Assembly: GCA_015680685.1 (NCBI GenBank)
Contig: MNCI01013583.1
Location: 525,652-589,651 of the forward strand
Length of the DNA: 64,000 bases
From: Gnetum montanum
Taxonomy: Eukaryota; Streptophyta; Gnetopsida; Gnetales; Gnetaceae
Reading direction: 5' to 3'
Shown here in pieces: positions 38,881 through 51,599 of the stretch (positions are counted from its first letter, which is position 1; each line of letters starts with the position of its first letter). The notes beneath the pieces are model-generated. The model had not been told where the DNA came from. It worked only from the letters and a program-made list of their open reading frames with translations, and made no database searches. The translations under genes and the position numbers were made by a program.

Positions 38881-38986
38881 CAAGCCATTGACACACCTTG
38901 TAGTGGTGTCTATTGATCTCCATGAAGCATTTCATCTAGTGAAGAAATTGTTGTTTCTTCTAGTGGTTCAACCCTTGTGGCATCTC

Positions 38987-39500
38987 TTAAGTGAGAAGAT
39001 AGGTGAGAATGCCAAGCTCATTGGGCAATTGTTTAGTTATAGCCCCAACAAAGAGGAGTTCATCAGGAAACATATTAAATAATGGGCTTTCTTTCTCTTT
39101 GTTGTCCCATTGTAACCAAGACAAGTGGTCATCAATCACATTCTTAGTACCCTTTTGATCTACCATCTTAAGATCGAATTTTTGTAAGATCACCAGCCAC
39201 TGTATGACATAAGAGCTCACCGTTGGCTTATTCATTAGGAAGCACATGGCACTGTGATCCGTGTGCACAAACACCTTATATTCAAGCACATAATGCCTAA
39301 ACTTTTCTAGAGCAAACACCACCACCATCAATTCTTTTTTTATAGTGGTGTAGTTCAATTGTGCACCTACAATGCTTTAGCTAGTGCAATGGATGTAGTA
39401 TCAATGTTTCTTGGCATCCATCTGCATAAGCATAGCTCCTAGGGCATAATTTGATGCATCTGTCATGACATGAAATGGTCTAGACTAGTCAAGTACTTGT
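38987..39500 (-). pseudogene. Gypsy RNase H
   Basis: It includes DASNYALGAMLMQMDAKKH (first catalytic Asp, about 39440), then an open frame 39358-38987 with NYTTIKKELMVVVFALEKFR (catalytic Glu), HYVLEYKVFVHTDHSAM (catalytic Asp) and DQKGTKNVIDDHLSWL, equivalent to the KG.EN.VADHLSRL block of Athila/Tat elements. Confidence 0.82.
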
Positions 39501-39649
39501 AGAATTAGAGTTTCCACAAGTTTCTCTTTCAGCTATTGGAATGCTTTTTCACATTCTATGGTCCAAACAAATAGATCATCTTTCTTTGTTAGCTCCACCA
39601 ATGGTTTTGCAATCTTAGAGAAATTCTCTATGAATTATCGATAGTAGCC

Positions 39650-40290
39650 AGTATTTCTAAGGAATGACCGAACATCTTTTATAGTTTTTGGTTGGTGAGT
39701 TATTCCTTGGATGACCCTTATTTTCTCAGGGTCTATCTCAATTCCTGCTTGTGATATTCTGTGCCCCAACACAATGCCTTCCTAGACTATCAGATAACTC
39801 TTTTTCCAATTGAGTTGCAGATTTGTTTTAACACATCTTTTTAGCACTTGCTCAAGGCAATCCAGGGCTTGCTCAAATGTAGCTCCATAAGTGAAGAAGT
39901 CATCCATGAAGACTTCCAAACCAATACCATTTTGCTATTAAAAAATGCTTAGGACTCGGCATTGAAAGGTAGCAAAGGCATTACATAGACCAAAAGACAT
40001 CTTGTGATATGCAAAAGTCCCCCAGGGACTTGTGAATGTTGTTTTGACTTGGTTCTTCGATGTGATCTAGATTTGTTTATAGCCACTATAACCACCCAAA
40101 AAACTATAGAAACAATGCCCAAATATTGTATCTAATACTTGATCAACAAATGGCAATGGAAAATGGTCCTTGAATGCTGCCATATTTAGTAGCCAAAAAT
40201 CATTGTAGATCCACCACTTGCCACTTTTCTTTGGCACAATTACAAGTGGACTAACCCATTCACTATCCACAATGGGATAGATGAACCTTG
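39650..40290 (-). pseudogene. Gypsy reverse transcriptase
   Basis: An open segment 40270-40067 encodes SEWVSPLVIVPKKSGKWWIY, LLNMAAFKDHFPLPFVDQVL and FYSFLGGYSGYKQI (the FLDGYSGYNQI block, Asp replaced by Gly). The active-site region VFMDDFFTY is at about 39915-39889. Stops lie between blocks. Confidence 0.85.
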
Positions 40291-41203
40291 CCTTAAGGAG
40301 TTCTTTAATTTTCTCATTGGCTATCTAGTTCATTTCGGGGTTCACTCACCTCTGTGGCTACCTCTTTGGCTTCATGGCCAAGTCATTATGATGTTGGCAT
40401 ATTCGAGGATCAATCCCTGTGAGATCAGGATATGACCTAGTGAAGGTTGCCGACCATTTTTCAGCTATGTTTAACAACATCTTTTTCTATTCTTGAGCAA
40501 TATTGGCATTGATTATTACTAGCTTTCCATTTTTCAAAAATACATATTCTATGCCAATTACTAGAGTTTTTAGCTTAAGGGGCTATTACTTGAAATTTTC
40601 AGGAATTTCCAACTCTCCCTAGTAGGTATCATCGTTTGCATCATTAAAGAGTTGGTGATAAACTTGCTCTAGTTCATCCATGCCTACGACATATGCACAT
40701 GTGAGACTCTTAGTTGGTTCCATGCAAAGGTTGCTTCTCTTGAAATCAGTAATCAGCCACTGGTTGCCCTCTTGTTTTGTTGCTATTGCATACATACACC
40801 TCTGAATTTTTGCTTCTGGTGCACATTGCTTACATGTAGAGATGGATGCTCGTTTCACTACCTAGAGTTTCTGCACATACTTGTACACAATGCAAGGAAC
40901 TCACTTCTTTTTTTATCTTTTCAAATGAATTTTCTTTAGATATTTCCAAGGAAAGATTTCTGATGCCCTTTCTTGCATCAATAGTTCTTAGCCATGCCCT
41001 TCCCATGATGATTGGAAAATTCCCTTTGCAATTCTACACCTTGATCATTAGGAAATTAGCAAGATAAGACCACCCATAGACAGTGGTTACAATGTCTTCT
41101 ACCAATTCCAATGGAACAATGATGGACTAGTTTACCAATTCTAATATGATATTACTCTTCTTGAGAGGAGGTAGGTTCCATGAAGTATACATTTCATGAG
41201 AGA

Positions 41204-43830
41204 TCAGTTGACACTAGAACTAGAATCAAGAAGAGCTTTGCACAGTTCATTCCTAGAAATTTGCAAATAAATTAGAAGACTTCCAGGAACAACTAATTTC
41301 TTGGAAGGGTTTCTAGCAGGGATCCAATTAGATACGACATGAGTAAGCATAACAGTACGAATCATGGATGGTATTTGGTTTGAAGGGGACTTGAAGAAAG
41401 TTGATACAGAGGGAGATGGAGATACAGGGTTGTCAACCATAGGTGTATTTGAGGGATTAGGTAGACTATAGGGTTGAAAGAAAGGTTTTTTCTTTGATTG
41501 AGTGTCTAAACCACTTGGTTGATAAACCGGTTGTAGGTTAAATACCCTAGTGGTATTGCGTTGTTGTGGTTGAGTTGGTAGTTCACCTTGCATAGACAAA
41601 GTAGGTGATAGCTATGTTGAGGATGGAGGAAGATGTGTAGGAATAGGAGGAGGATAAGGGTAAAGGTGGTATCCTTCTTGCATGTGGAGAATAAGTTCAA
41701 TACAAATCAAGAGTCATGTGAAGACAAAGGTTGCTGAATGTAGTACCCATATGGATTAGGTTGTCTGTAAGGGTACTACTCCCTTGGCAGTGCTAATGCC
41801 CATGACTATGGTTGCTACCACTATTGATACTACTCATATGGTTGTGGTGAAGTTCCACTTGGATAATGCTATTGTGGTTGGTAAAGCTGCTTAGAATTGC
41901 CTTGAGGATAACACAGTCTTCTGGGTGTTTGCCTTTATGCTAGTCATGGATTCAAGGCATACACCCAAATTTCTATAAGTGTGACAAGATAGGACAACAT
42001 CCCTTAGGATGTTCATAATGGTAGACGTCACACCCACCATTATCATTTGATTCACTTCCTACAGCTTTCTCTATTACAACAATCTTGTCCTTACCTTTTT
42101 AATAGGAACATTCAACTTCCTTGCACCTCAAGCACTCATGATCACTACCTTATTTCTTGGACACCTGAGAAATTTTTAGGATAGCTTGAAATTTGCTATT
42201 CATGGAGTCCAAAAACTGATCAACCTTGGTTGTAATTTAGATTGAAGTTTTTGGAACAGCAAGGTTTTTCTATTCACCACCTCACAAAGTGTTGATTCTT
42301 CCTCACTATCATAAAATTGAACCTCCCTCTTATGAGTGGAAGGGTCATGGTTATACTCTTTTACACTTTTTTTTCTTAATTCACCTTCTTCTTTAGCTAC
42401 CTGTTCAATCAATCTTTGGATTTGACATATGCTTAACTCTAATAGTCACCCCTGAGCATAAATGCTGAGGGTTCTCCTTGTTTCAAATCAAAGCCCATCT
42501 ACAATGTGGCAAAGTTGGTCCAATTGAGAGTAACCATGGCTAGGACATCTATGCATTAAGGAGTAGTATCAACAGATGATAACATCCAAGGATTCGTGTG
42601 CTCCTTGTTTCCATCCATGGATCTACCTCCTCAAGTTGGACACTCGGGAGTACATCTGATATTTGTCATTGAATAATTCAAGCATTGTACTTCATCATCT
42701 GATAGATTCTAGTTCTAAGAACATATACTAGCTTTCAACTTCTTTAATGAATGTCTATGGGAACAACTTAAGCTTTTTCCATTCATTTTCTATATTCTAC
42801 AAGGCACATGCATCTTGAAAAGCTTGGAAATGGTTTTGTGGATCTGAATTGTATCCCCCTTCGAACCAAGGAATATTATTCATGTTGAGTCTTTTGATCT
42901 AACTATCTTTTACATGCCTTGTAGGAATTCATACTGCATCGACAATGTTTAGCATACTTTTGGTAGCAATCCAAGGCTCATTGAGACCATGATTTTGGTG
43001 CCACAATGCCCTCTACTAACCCTTTGTTCATGGTGGCACGTATTTCTTGAATGCCCATGCCCCTAATCTTGACTTACCCGATGATCCCTTCGATGATTTT
43101 GGTCTTGTCGGTCACCACCATCATGGTTGTGCCCCTTGCAGTTGCTATTGAAGCCAAAAGAAGAATATGATGATGACGAAGGTGAAGAGGAAGGAGAACT
43201 AGCATCATCACGGTGCCTGCTACCCCCTCTTCGGTGATCACGATCTTGTTTTCTATCCACATCCCTGACTTGACTTGACCCTTTGGATCCTTCTTTGTCA
43301 TTGGATCCATTCTTGCTAAAACTAGGATTATGGATTGTAGATTGTAGGTTCTCATTTTGAACTCCTTTACCAAAGTCAAAAAGAGAAATTTCATTGAATG
43401 AAAAACCCCAAGAGAAGGATTGCCCACCATCTTTTTGGTACAGTAGGAATGGAGAATCATTCAATCCTTTTCCCTTTGCAAATTCATGATGTTATTCTAA
43501 CTAGTAATTCCTGAGACATTGTGCATCAGTGGGATGATAATTCCTAGTGTTAATATCTTACACAACATACTCAGCATGAAGTTCCTGGAGACCCCATCAT
43601 ATAAGCATTTGTTGAAGCATTGTAGAAATGGATCAATCGGGCAACAACATAATATTGCCCTCCATGTCATGCCACTGTAGCTATTCATCCTAATGTAGGA
43701 TGAAGGTGAAATTTGGTACATACTCATCAAGATGAGCATATGCCACTCGATATTGTTGGGGCACCTACTGATGTACTCTGTCAAACTTGGACAGAGAATC
43801 ACTCCTATGAAAAGAAGACATTTTATGTTA
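41204..43830 (-). pseudogene. Gypsy gag and protease region
   Basis: The gag reading begins near 43830 and has open pieces at 43802-43497 and 43464-43063, the latter with a Ser-rich, Arg/Asp/His-rich low-complexity stretch. A Pro/Ser-rich linker at 41599-41204 ends in CKALLDSSSSVN, the protease active-site loop (DSGSSVN in intact relatives), with the Gly lost. The plus-strand element at 51600-52980 has the same Ser-rich stretch. Confidence 0.7.
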
Positions 43831-43963
43831 GAGAATAAAAATTCAGTCTACTTTTAGAAATTTTTGTAGTTATTTTTGAAGTATGATATGGCTCTAAGGT
43901 TCATTTCAATGATTTGAATAATTTTTCACTAGTCCTAGATAGTGCACGTAACAACTAAAAGAT

Positions 43964-43980
43964 CCCTAGCAACAGTGCCA
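43964..43980 (-). other. Primer-binding site, decayed tRNA-Asp type
   Basis: The minus strand reads TGGCACTGTTGCTAGGG directly after the LTR end (43982) and one spacer base. The intact site TGGCGCCGTTGCCGGGG, complementary to plant tRNA-Asp and typical of Athila/Tat-group elements, differs only by four C/T or G/A transitions. Confidence 0.75.
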
Positions 43981-43981
43981 A

Positions 43982-44860
43982 TGGTGAGCAATGAGGTAAC
44001 CCTACACCCAAGCATATGAATCACAAGTGTTTACTCGCGATCCGGTCAAATTCTGTAGACCTTAAGTTCTTTAGTACACTGGTTCTAAGATGTGAAATAT
44101 AATTGGAACAATCATTGTCTTCTCAATTCCACTTGTAAAGTACAAGCATATGATTAAGTGCAACTGAGGTATATGATTTTTATCATTTTGTATTTTATAA
44201 TTTTAATTGCCTAGAACAAGAATGAAAGGTAGAGGAAATTAATATCTAATTAACCTACTGCCTAGCTAGCCTAACAAAAGTACCCATTCCCACTGCTCGG
44301 ACACATCCTAAATGCATGTAATTTTGCTAGGTTACCAAACATTAAGTGTTTTTGTGTTACCAAATGCTATACATATGCTTGAAGTGGTCATGATTGTGTT
44401 CATTAATAATTGGAAATTAAAAGCTTAATGAAAATGCATTAAAGTGAAGTGCATGAATAATAAATGCGTTAAAGGAAACATTAATCTATTCTTAGTGTTG
44501 TAAGGATTATCAAAAAGAGCTCATCTTTATTCTCGTGATGCTACTGTGCTGAGGTACATCAATGCTTGAATAAAGGTCTATACACACTCAGACTCCTACT
44601 ACAGGCACTCAAAAAATATTATAACTCTGGAGAAAATAAATTGCAAGAGATTTGCTATGATATGATAGAAACTATATGAAAATCATGAGCCTAAGCACTA
44701 TATTTATAGGTCAGCATAAACCTTGCGATATTGGATATTAGACATGGCATCTTGGGCTTCGACATTAGGTATCTGATATCGAGGCTCCAATATTGAATAT
44801 CCAATATTGGAGCTAGTCAAAACATGATTCATCAGTGAGATAAGATATAAACAGCTAGGA
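43982..44860 (-). mobile_element. 5' LTR of the minus-strand gypsy element
   Basis: It is homologous to the LTR at 1-1012. It has TATAAATA (44708-44701), an AATAAAGATGAGCTC signal near 44520 and a palindrome cluster at 44725-44813. The clustered units are based on CCAATATTGG and GATATC rather than GCGATATCGC. The outer (U3) boundary is approximate. Confidence 0.75.
44725..44813 (-). repeat. Palindrome cluster in LTR U3 (CCAATATTGG type)
   Basis: GCGATATTGGATATT at 44725, GATATCGAG at 44775, and CCAATATTG...CCAATATTGG at 44787-44810 lie immediately upstream of the TATA box on the minus strand. The position is as in the LTR at 1-1012, but the core motif differs. Confidence 0.65.
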
Positions 44861-44869
44861 ATCTTCAAC

Positions 44870-47800
44870 TTGAGAATGGAAAATGATTTCTAGGTTTCTT
44901 GTCTTGAATTTCCAATAAATATTTTATGTGTTTCATGTTTTTTAACATGGAGAGTGAGGAGATATCATAAGAGTGGCATGAGAGCATAGTGGTGAGGGTA
45001 CATTAGTGTGTCTATAGCTCTATTTTTCATTATGTATATGTTTGGCCTATGTGTGTCTCTTGTATGCTTGTGCGAGTTTGATCTCATTCTATTATGTGTT
45101 GCATTAAGGACAATCATTGTGTGGTTATAGACCCTCATGCTCTACAATGTCATTTAAGTGTTTGTGAGTGATTTGGATGTTTATGGGTTGTGGAACCTTA
45201 TTGTAAACTTCTTTACATAAATTGAAGATAGCTAGTTTTCTTGTTTTCTAACAAATTGAATTTTTTATAATATTTGAATTTGGTGGGATTTAAAGGTGAA
45301 AACATACGAAGTGAACTTACTTCAAAAGAAAGAATGAAAACTTAGAAGATCCTCTCAATTAATTCATAGAGATGTATATATATATTTGAGCTAGTTAATA
45401 TATATCCATTAGAAACTAATGGATTTATAAAGATATTAGTTTTTTAAAAAAATTATCAAATATATGTTACAAATCTATAGTGGTCAAATGACAAAAATAT
45501 AACTAATAAAAATAAAATGATGGAAATAGAAGGAAGAGTTAGGGTAGATCTTAGTAAATAATTAATTGCTTATGTTCCAAAAAAATTATTTATAAGAAAA
45601 ATTCAAAGTGCCTCACATGCTTAATCATTAATTAAAAAGCCTCATAAATAATATAAAAAGTAATAAATTTTGAATTTTATAATATATGCTTCAAAAACAC
45701 AAGAGAGAAAAATTAATTATTAGTAGGAAGGATGATCTTAGTCTTAACAACATAAGGATCATTTTCAATATCTGTACTTAAACTTGGAAGAATAAAAGGA
45801 TTTGATGTGGCACTATAAACCTTTACCATCTTTTTTAGGATGAAGGTATAAAAGTAAATGTTAGCACATAATGTTTGTCATGGTTATCATTATGTTAAGT
45901 CTCTTTGTAATCTTCTAAAGCTTGCCTATCAATAAAAGATGTCATCTTTAGGTAGATAGTAGTCTTCTTATGTTTCTTATGTTCTAATTGTCTAAATTGA
46001 TTAATATTTCATGAAATAGAAGTAAAATATTTCACATAAGCTTTTTGTCTTATCTGGCTTCTTTATTGTCTTATCATTGACCTTATCTTGATTTTTTATT
46101 TGTTTAACTTCATATTATTTTTTACTTTAATACATTTTTTCTTTTCCTCAACATCAACACCTTTTTTTTTCTTAACATCATTTTTCATGAGCAAAAAAGG
46201 ATAAGCATTAAACAAATGTTCTTCATGATAATAAAATTTGCAAGAATTAGGAATATTATAATATGTAATTGGCTAAATATAAGTCTTCTTACCTACTTGT
46301 AATACCAATTCATTTTTACAATTAATAATCTTAATTTCATGAAACAACATCTACAAGAACCAAATGGTGTGAAAATACATTTCATATGCTTAATGGGATG
46401 AAAAATACTAACAATCTCTTACTCAAGTTTTAAGTCCACTTACAAATGATCAATACTACACGCTTATGTATAAATGATATTATATCTAGGTCACACTGTT
46501 AGCTCAACAAGTAGAAAAAAAAAAACAAGAATAATACTTAGAATGAATGACTTCAATGTCATGTTCTTGCATCATAGCATTTAATTGCAAGGTAAAACTT
46601 CTATTATGAGGAAGATAACTTACAATTTGAATTAACACATATCATGATGTAAGATTAGCTACTAATGACTCATATACATCATTAGGGAGAACAAAATTAG
46701 GTGTCTTAGTTTGCATTAACATTAGTAGAAGAAGGCATCTTAAATTTTTGCTCATTGGCTTGTAAATTTGCATTCTCAAAATTAATAGAAATTCTCACAT
46801 CAATATAAGAAGTACAAATGTTAACATTAATTGAAGAAATCAAAGGTAATTCAGAATCCCCCATAGGAAAATTCTAGAAAGATCTAATTTATTAAAGAAA
46901 AACCAAAGAGAGGAAAATTACATCTATTAGAAAAAAATTTAGATCTGCTAGACAAAAATCAAATTCCTCAAAGAAAACATCTAACTTAATTAAAATTAAT
47001 AATGATTCCAAGCTAAATTCATTTTGGTTTGCTTATGTTTAAGTGATCAAAACTAAGGATTGAGCTCATTCCTTCTAAATTATTAGTATCTTCATCTAGA
47101 AAAATTTTTTTGTGCTTAATTAGTTTGTTGGGTTTCTTAAAGAGATTGAACAAGTGTAAGTCTATGGAAAACATTCCTTGGTTCATCTTTGTCTCTTATG
47201 GTTGTGCAAGTTGAGAATTCACTCTCCAAGAAAAATTTGGTAAAGTCAAATGCTACTTTTAATTAATTCATAGTCCAAAGACAAGAAAATTTATGTATAA
47301 AAAAAGCATTTGAGTAATTGATTAACAATGCAATGGTCATTATCCATTTTAAGCTAGAAATGGGATGATTTGATAGTTTAGCATAATTAAAAGGATGGAT
47401 GATAGCTTTATGATATTATCCAATATGAGAATCTACCTTTCACATGTGCAAAAGGAAAGCCAAAGAAAAAACTTTGGCTTTTGGATGACTATAACACTTC
47501 ACTTTGGTATGATCTCATCAATGATTAAACCATACAATAATTAAGGTTAAATGATATTATGAGTGATGATGCAACCCTATACTTTTGAGGGGGGACTTGA
47601 AGGTGTAGTGCCCTCTAATCTAACCTAGGCTAGCTAGGCATTACATAAAGGAAACTCATGTTAGAAATTAAGTATGTTGATTATAAATGTGATAAACATA
47701 ATTTATAATAACTCAAGAAAAAACATTTAGTAATGCATAACTAGAAAATCTTCTAAAAAATGTTACTAAGGGGAAAAATTAAGAAATATTATAATATAAT

Positions 47801-48800
47801 AATAGTAGGTACCAAAAACAATCCTAACATATGAACTACCAAATTTACTCTTAAAATAATTACCAACAATGAAAACTTGTAGATCAGGAAAATATCATTA
47901 TCTAGGAGAATAAATATTAACAAGAAAATGTAATGGCCATACACTAGTCTGTCTTAGTAAAATATAAAATAAATCCTGGGTCCAAAAATCATTCCAATGT
48001 GTAATCTAGTATGCACAACAACAATTCCAACATTACATAAATCTATTAAAGAAAACACAACATTTTCATGACAAAACCAAGTAATTAGGACAATTGAATT
48101 GATCAATTCTTTCAAATATTCAATTATTAATTTTCAAAAGTTAGAACAAACAAATCAATCATCATGATGAGCATAAAAACAAGCAACATGAAATAAACAA
48201 AATTGTTTCTTAAGATCACATTAAATATTCCTATAAACTAAGCAAAAACATCATCAATTTTGTCATAACAATTTTCTAATGTTGTAAAACCATTACCCAA
48301 AAGCCAAAGAATGTTGTCTACAAAATTAGTTAGAGCATAAATGTTGCAAACACCAAAAGGACTTGAAGCATCTTAAAAAATTGCCAAAACTTCCTTGAAA
48401 GACAAGTTTTTTAGTGTGTCATGTGTAGCTTGCATATTTTTTTTTCTTGTGTAAGATGCTTCAAATCATACTATAGTCATCATTAATTGTAATTAATTTC
48501 TCAAGAATTAGATAATAAATAAATAACATTACAATTTATAGATAGTGTACATGTAGTAGGTAATGTTTAGTTTTAAGACAAAAATAGCTAGTTATAGGAA
48601 AAAATAAAAAATAAATTTTAAAAATATAATGGCTACAATACAAATGGATAGTTGTAGAAAAAAAGTAGTGTGAATAGGAGAGTATGAAACATAGGTGGTA
48701 CAAGGGATTGTTCATTTAGTTCTTTATTTGTGTTAAATATATAGACGTATATAGGGTATATAAGTTGTTATTAAATAAAAAATGATTGATAATAAAAGTT
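44870..48800. other. AT-rich region, possible old gag remnant, otherwise empty
   Basis: There is no open frame of note. On the minus strand near 46260-46200, CKFYYHEEHLFNAYPFL resembles a CX2CX4HX4C knuckle with two Cys replaced, followed by Lys-rich sequence, so an ancient retroelement gag may underlie part of it. Nothing else is recognisable. Confidence 0.4.
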
Positions 48801-48839
48801 GAACCATGTTGAACCAGGCTCACCACAATAGTCAAGGAA

Positions 48840-50530
48840 AAAGATATGAATGCAACACATAACAAATGGGCTTTTGAAAGACAACATAAAGAGCTTAAAT
48901 AAATTCTACTTCCAACAAATAAGCAAGTTGTGCATTCACAACAACAAGGTGTTCAGAAGACTTTGTTTGATGAGGATTGCATGCAAGCTAGGCTGAATAT
49001 TAAGAATGCAAATAAGAATCACAAACAAAGCTTAGTTAAGGCATATAAATGCTTAATTAGAACCAAGAGAATGAAATTTATCAAGAAACAACATGAATAT
49101 TTTGCTTACACAATTAAAAAGGAACCTAGATAGTTTTGGCAATGTTTTCATCATAAAGCCTCTTCATCATTTTTTTGAAGAGATTTTCTCATTTTACAAT
49201 AAGCTTTTTATAAGACAAAATGATAATTCTACTACTACTATATAGCAAGTACCTCTTCAATTTACTCTTGAGGAAGTCATAGAGGGTATTAAAACTCTAG
49301 CATCTAGCAAAGTTGTAGATTCAAATAGGTTATATGAAGAATTAAAGTGAACAAGATCTACTATTTATAGAGAAATTTGGTACAAATTAAATTCAGTAAT
49401 GGAGCAAGGATTAAATCAACATTGGAAAAGTAATAAAACTATATTATTATATAAAAGGGAATACAAATACTTTAAACATTTATCAAATAATCATTATGAT
49501 TAATATTTTTGCTAAGTTGCTGGGCACTCTGCTAGAAATGAGAATTAGTACTTAGGTTGAAAATAACAAGGTTAGAATAAGATGTCAAGTAGTTTTTAGA
49601 CAAAATCACTCTACTATTAATCACTTACTTACTCTTAGACACTACATGGATTTTGCAAAAATGCCTAATAAAAAAGTTTTTTATTTCTTTTCTTGATTTT
49701 GCAAAAGCATATGATTTAGTGATTCGTACAAAACTATGGTTGTGCTTGCATAAAATTGGCATTTATTTAGATTTGATTATAGCAACTTAATGATTGTATG
49801 AGAAAGTTATTATTGAAATTACAAACAACAATTCAAAGAAAAAATTTCAATTCTAGAGTAAAAATGGTGTTAAACAAAGTTTTCCACTTTCCCCAACTCT
49901 CTTTGGTATCTTAATGTAGGAATGGTTGTGGAATGGGAAAGATAATCATGCTATCAAAATTGGATTTCAAGTAGTGAGTTTTATTTTATATGCATATGAT
50001 GCTACCTTGATTTCCACTACTACAGAAGGTATGCAAATTTTAGAAAATTATTGTCATTCATTTGGTCTTCAAGTAAATTTAGATACAACCAAATTGATGA
50101 TCTGGGCTACAAGAAATAATTATAACTTTCATTTTGAAGGTACAAATTTGTAAATAGTAGATTCTTTTAAATATTTGGGTCTCATTTATAGGAACAATTA
50201 CGTGTGGGGGAAGTACATCAAAGGAAAAATTGCAAAATGTTTCAAGGCTCTATATGCTTTTAAAAACAATTGTAATGATTTAGGCCTTAGGGCTTAGAAG
50301 GTTAGAAAATAAAATTTTCAAACTATCATCTATCCTACCATATTATATGGTTGTGTTGTTTGGGAACCTATATTTAATGCTAAACTTTAAAAAGATATTG
50401 AAACAGTGAAAAAAACTATTCTTCTAGATGAGTTAAAGGTAAATATGCAAACATCTTAATGTTATTATGTGAATGTGATTTATTACCTTTAGAAGTAAAA
50501 GCCTTATGCCAATTTATCACATACACTCAT
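48840..50530 (+). mobile_element. LINE remnant with reverse transcriptase
   Basis: Pieces in order: 48930-49133 (pre-RT, TKRMKFIKKQHEYFAYTIKK), FISFLDFAKAYDLVIRTKLW (about 49680-49740), GVKQSFPLSPTLFGIL (49870-49915), SFILYAYDATLIS (active site, YADD changed to YAYD, about 49977-50015), CHSFGLQVNLDTTKLMIWAT (50053-50112) and FKYLGLIYRNNYVWGKYIKG (50168-50226). These are canonical non-LTR RT motifs. Several frame breaks and stops. Clade not assigned. Confidence 0.82.
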
Positions 50531-50540
50531 AATAATGAGA

Positions 50541-50612
50541 TGTTAGCGTAGTGGTATGGGTCTTGGTCTAGTAACCCTAGGTCATAGGTTTGATTCTACT
50601 AGGTAGAACTGA
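50541..50612 (+). repeat. tRNA-like segment (pseudo-tRNA or SINE head)
   Basis: TTAGCGTAGTGGTATGGGT matches a D-arm with box A, and GGTTTGATTCTACTAGGTAG matches a T-arm with box B (50587-50597), about 45 bp apart as in a tRNA. The acceptor stem does not close well. It lies at the junction between the LINE remnant and the LTR of the plus-strand gypsy element. Confidence 0.45.
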
Positions 50613-50644
50613 GTTATTGATTATGTCTAAATAAGTTGGCTACG

Positions 50645-50713
50645 TTAATGCATGCCCATCAATGCAGCCTCATTGATGCATCCTTGGATACATTAGCACA
50701 TATGCATTGATGC
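50645..50713 (+). repeat. CATTGATGCA-type repeat cluster in LTR U3
   Basis: Units TTAATGCATG, CATCAATGCA, CATTGATGCA (50671-50680), CATTAGCACA and ATGCATTGATGC (50702-50713) lie about 20 bp before the TATA box. Several are inverted relative to each other. It is the third motif type found in this position among the related LTRs. Confidence 0.6.
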
Positions 50714-51482
50714 TGATCCTACCTAAGCCTGTATAAATGCGCATACTAGCCGCATTTATGGTACCTTTGGTCATTCCTCTAATGAAGATCTTGTAGTTTT
50801 TTTCCATAAGACTTAATAAAACTTTCCTCTAAGTACCCACAACATGAATTGCATTGATTGTATAGAGTATTATTCGAGTGCAAGATGTACCTAGATACTT
50901 TTGCAAGATGGAAATAAAATTGAGATTTTTTCTCTTCATTGGAGCACTTGGATTAGTATTCAATTTACTTACTAGCACTTTTTTTTTTCACTTAAGCATT
51001 TAACATTTTATTCCATAGTAATGTGAGTACAACCACTTTGACCATAATATACTAATGTATGGTAATCCTAGCAGTGAATACTTAGTACACCCAACAATAA
51101 ACACTTAGTAATCCAATGACGTGAGTATAAGTTCTAGACGTATATGAAAAATGGGAATGGATGCTATACATTTAGGATAGTTTAGCTTACCTTTAGTACT
51201 ATTAATTATTTAAAGTTTAATATTTCAATTACGTCACCCTCATAATACTTTTAAAGATAGAAATAATAAAATCATAAAAACAAATATCTTACACCTCAAT
51301 CACACTTAGCCATACAAATAGAACTAATATAAGTAATGATTGGAAAGATAACAACCAATAACCTCATGTTTGACTATCTAGGATAAAAGCCACCTAGGTA
51401 GAAGTCCATGAACTTTAAGTGATCACATGTACATGCTTGTAATTCATATGGTTGGGTGTAGGGACTACTTACTACTTATCAT

Positions 51483-51499
51483 TGGCACTATTGTTGGGA
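51483..51499 (+). other. Primer-binding site, decayed tRNA-Asp type
   Basis: TGGCACTATTGTTGGGA follows the LTR end. Compared with TGGCGCCGTTGCCGGGG it differs by six changes, all C to T or G to A. Confidence 0.7.
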
Positions 51500-51599
51500 A
51501 TCACTATTAGTTGTTATGTGCTAAGTATTTTAGATAGTTAAATCATACAAAGATCATTGTAGGGAAGATACACTACAAAAAGAAAAAACTAAAAATGTT

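Larger units (their letters stand above)
37900..44860 (-). mobile_element. Ty3/gypsy element, Tat/Athila-like, minus strand
   Basis: Order on the minus strand: 5' LTR (about 44860-43982), tRNA-Asp-type primer site (43980-43964), gag (43830-41600), protease (near 41230), RT (40290-39650), RNase H (39500-38987), integrase (38880-37900). Sequence stops abruptly near 37900 beside the RTE element, and no 3' LTR is seen. Numerous stops make it non-autonomous. A second copy of the same family lies in opposite orientation at 50540-59800. Confidence 0.85.
50540..51481 (+). mobile_element. 5' LTR of the plus-strand gypsy element
   Basis: The right part (TTCATATGGTTGGGTGTAGG and the ACTTATCA end at 51481) matches 974-1012 of the LTR at the window start. 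TATAAATG is at 50732-50739. Upstream of it sits a cluster of CATTGATGCA-type units (50647-50713). The left boundary is uncertain because the tRNA-like segment lies there. Confidence 0.7.
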
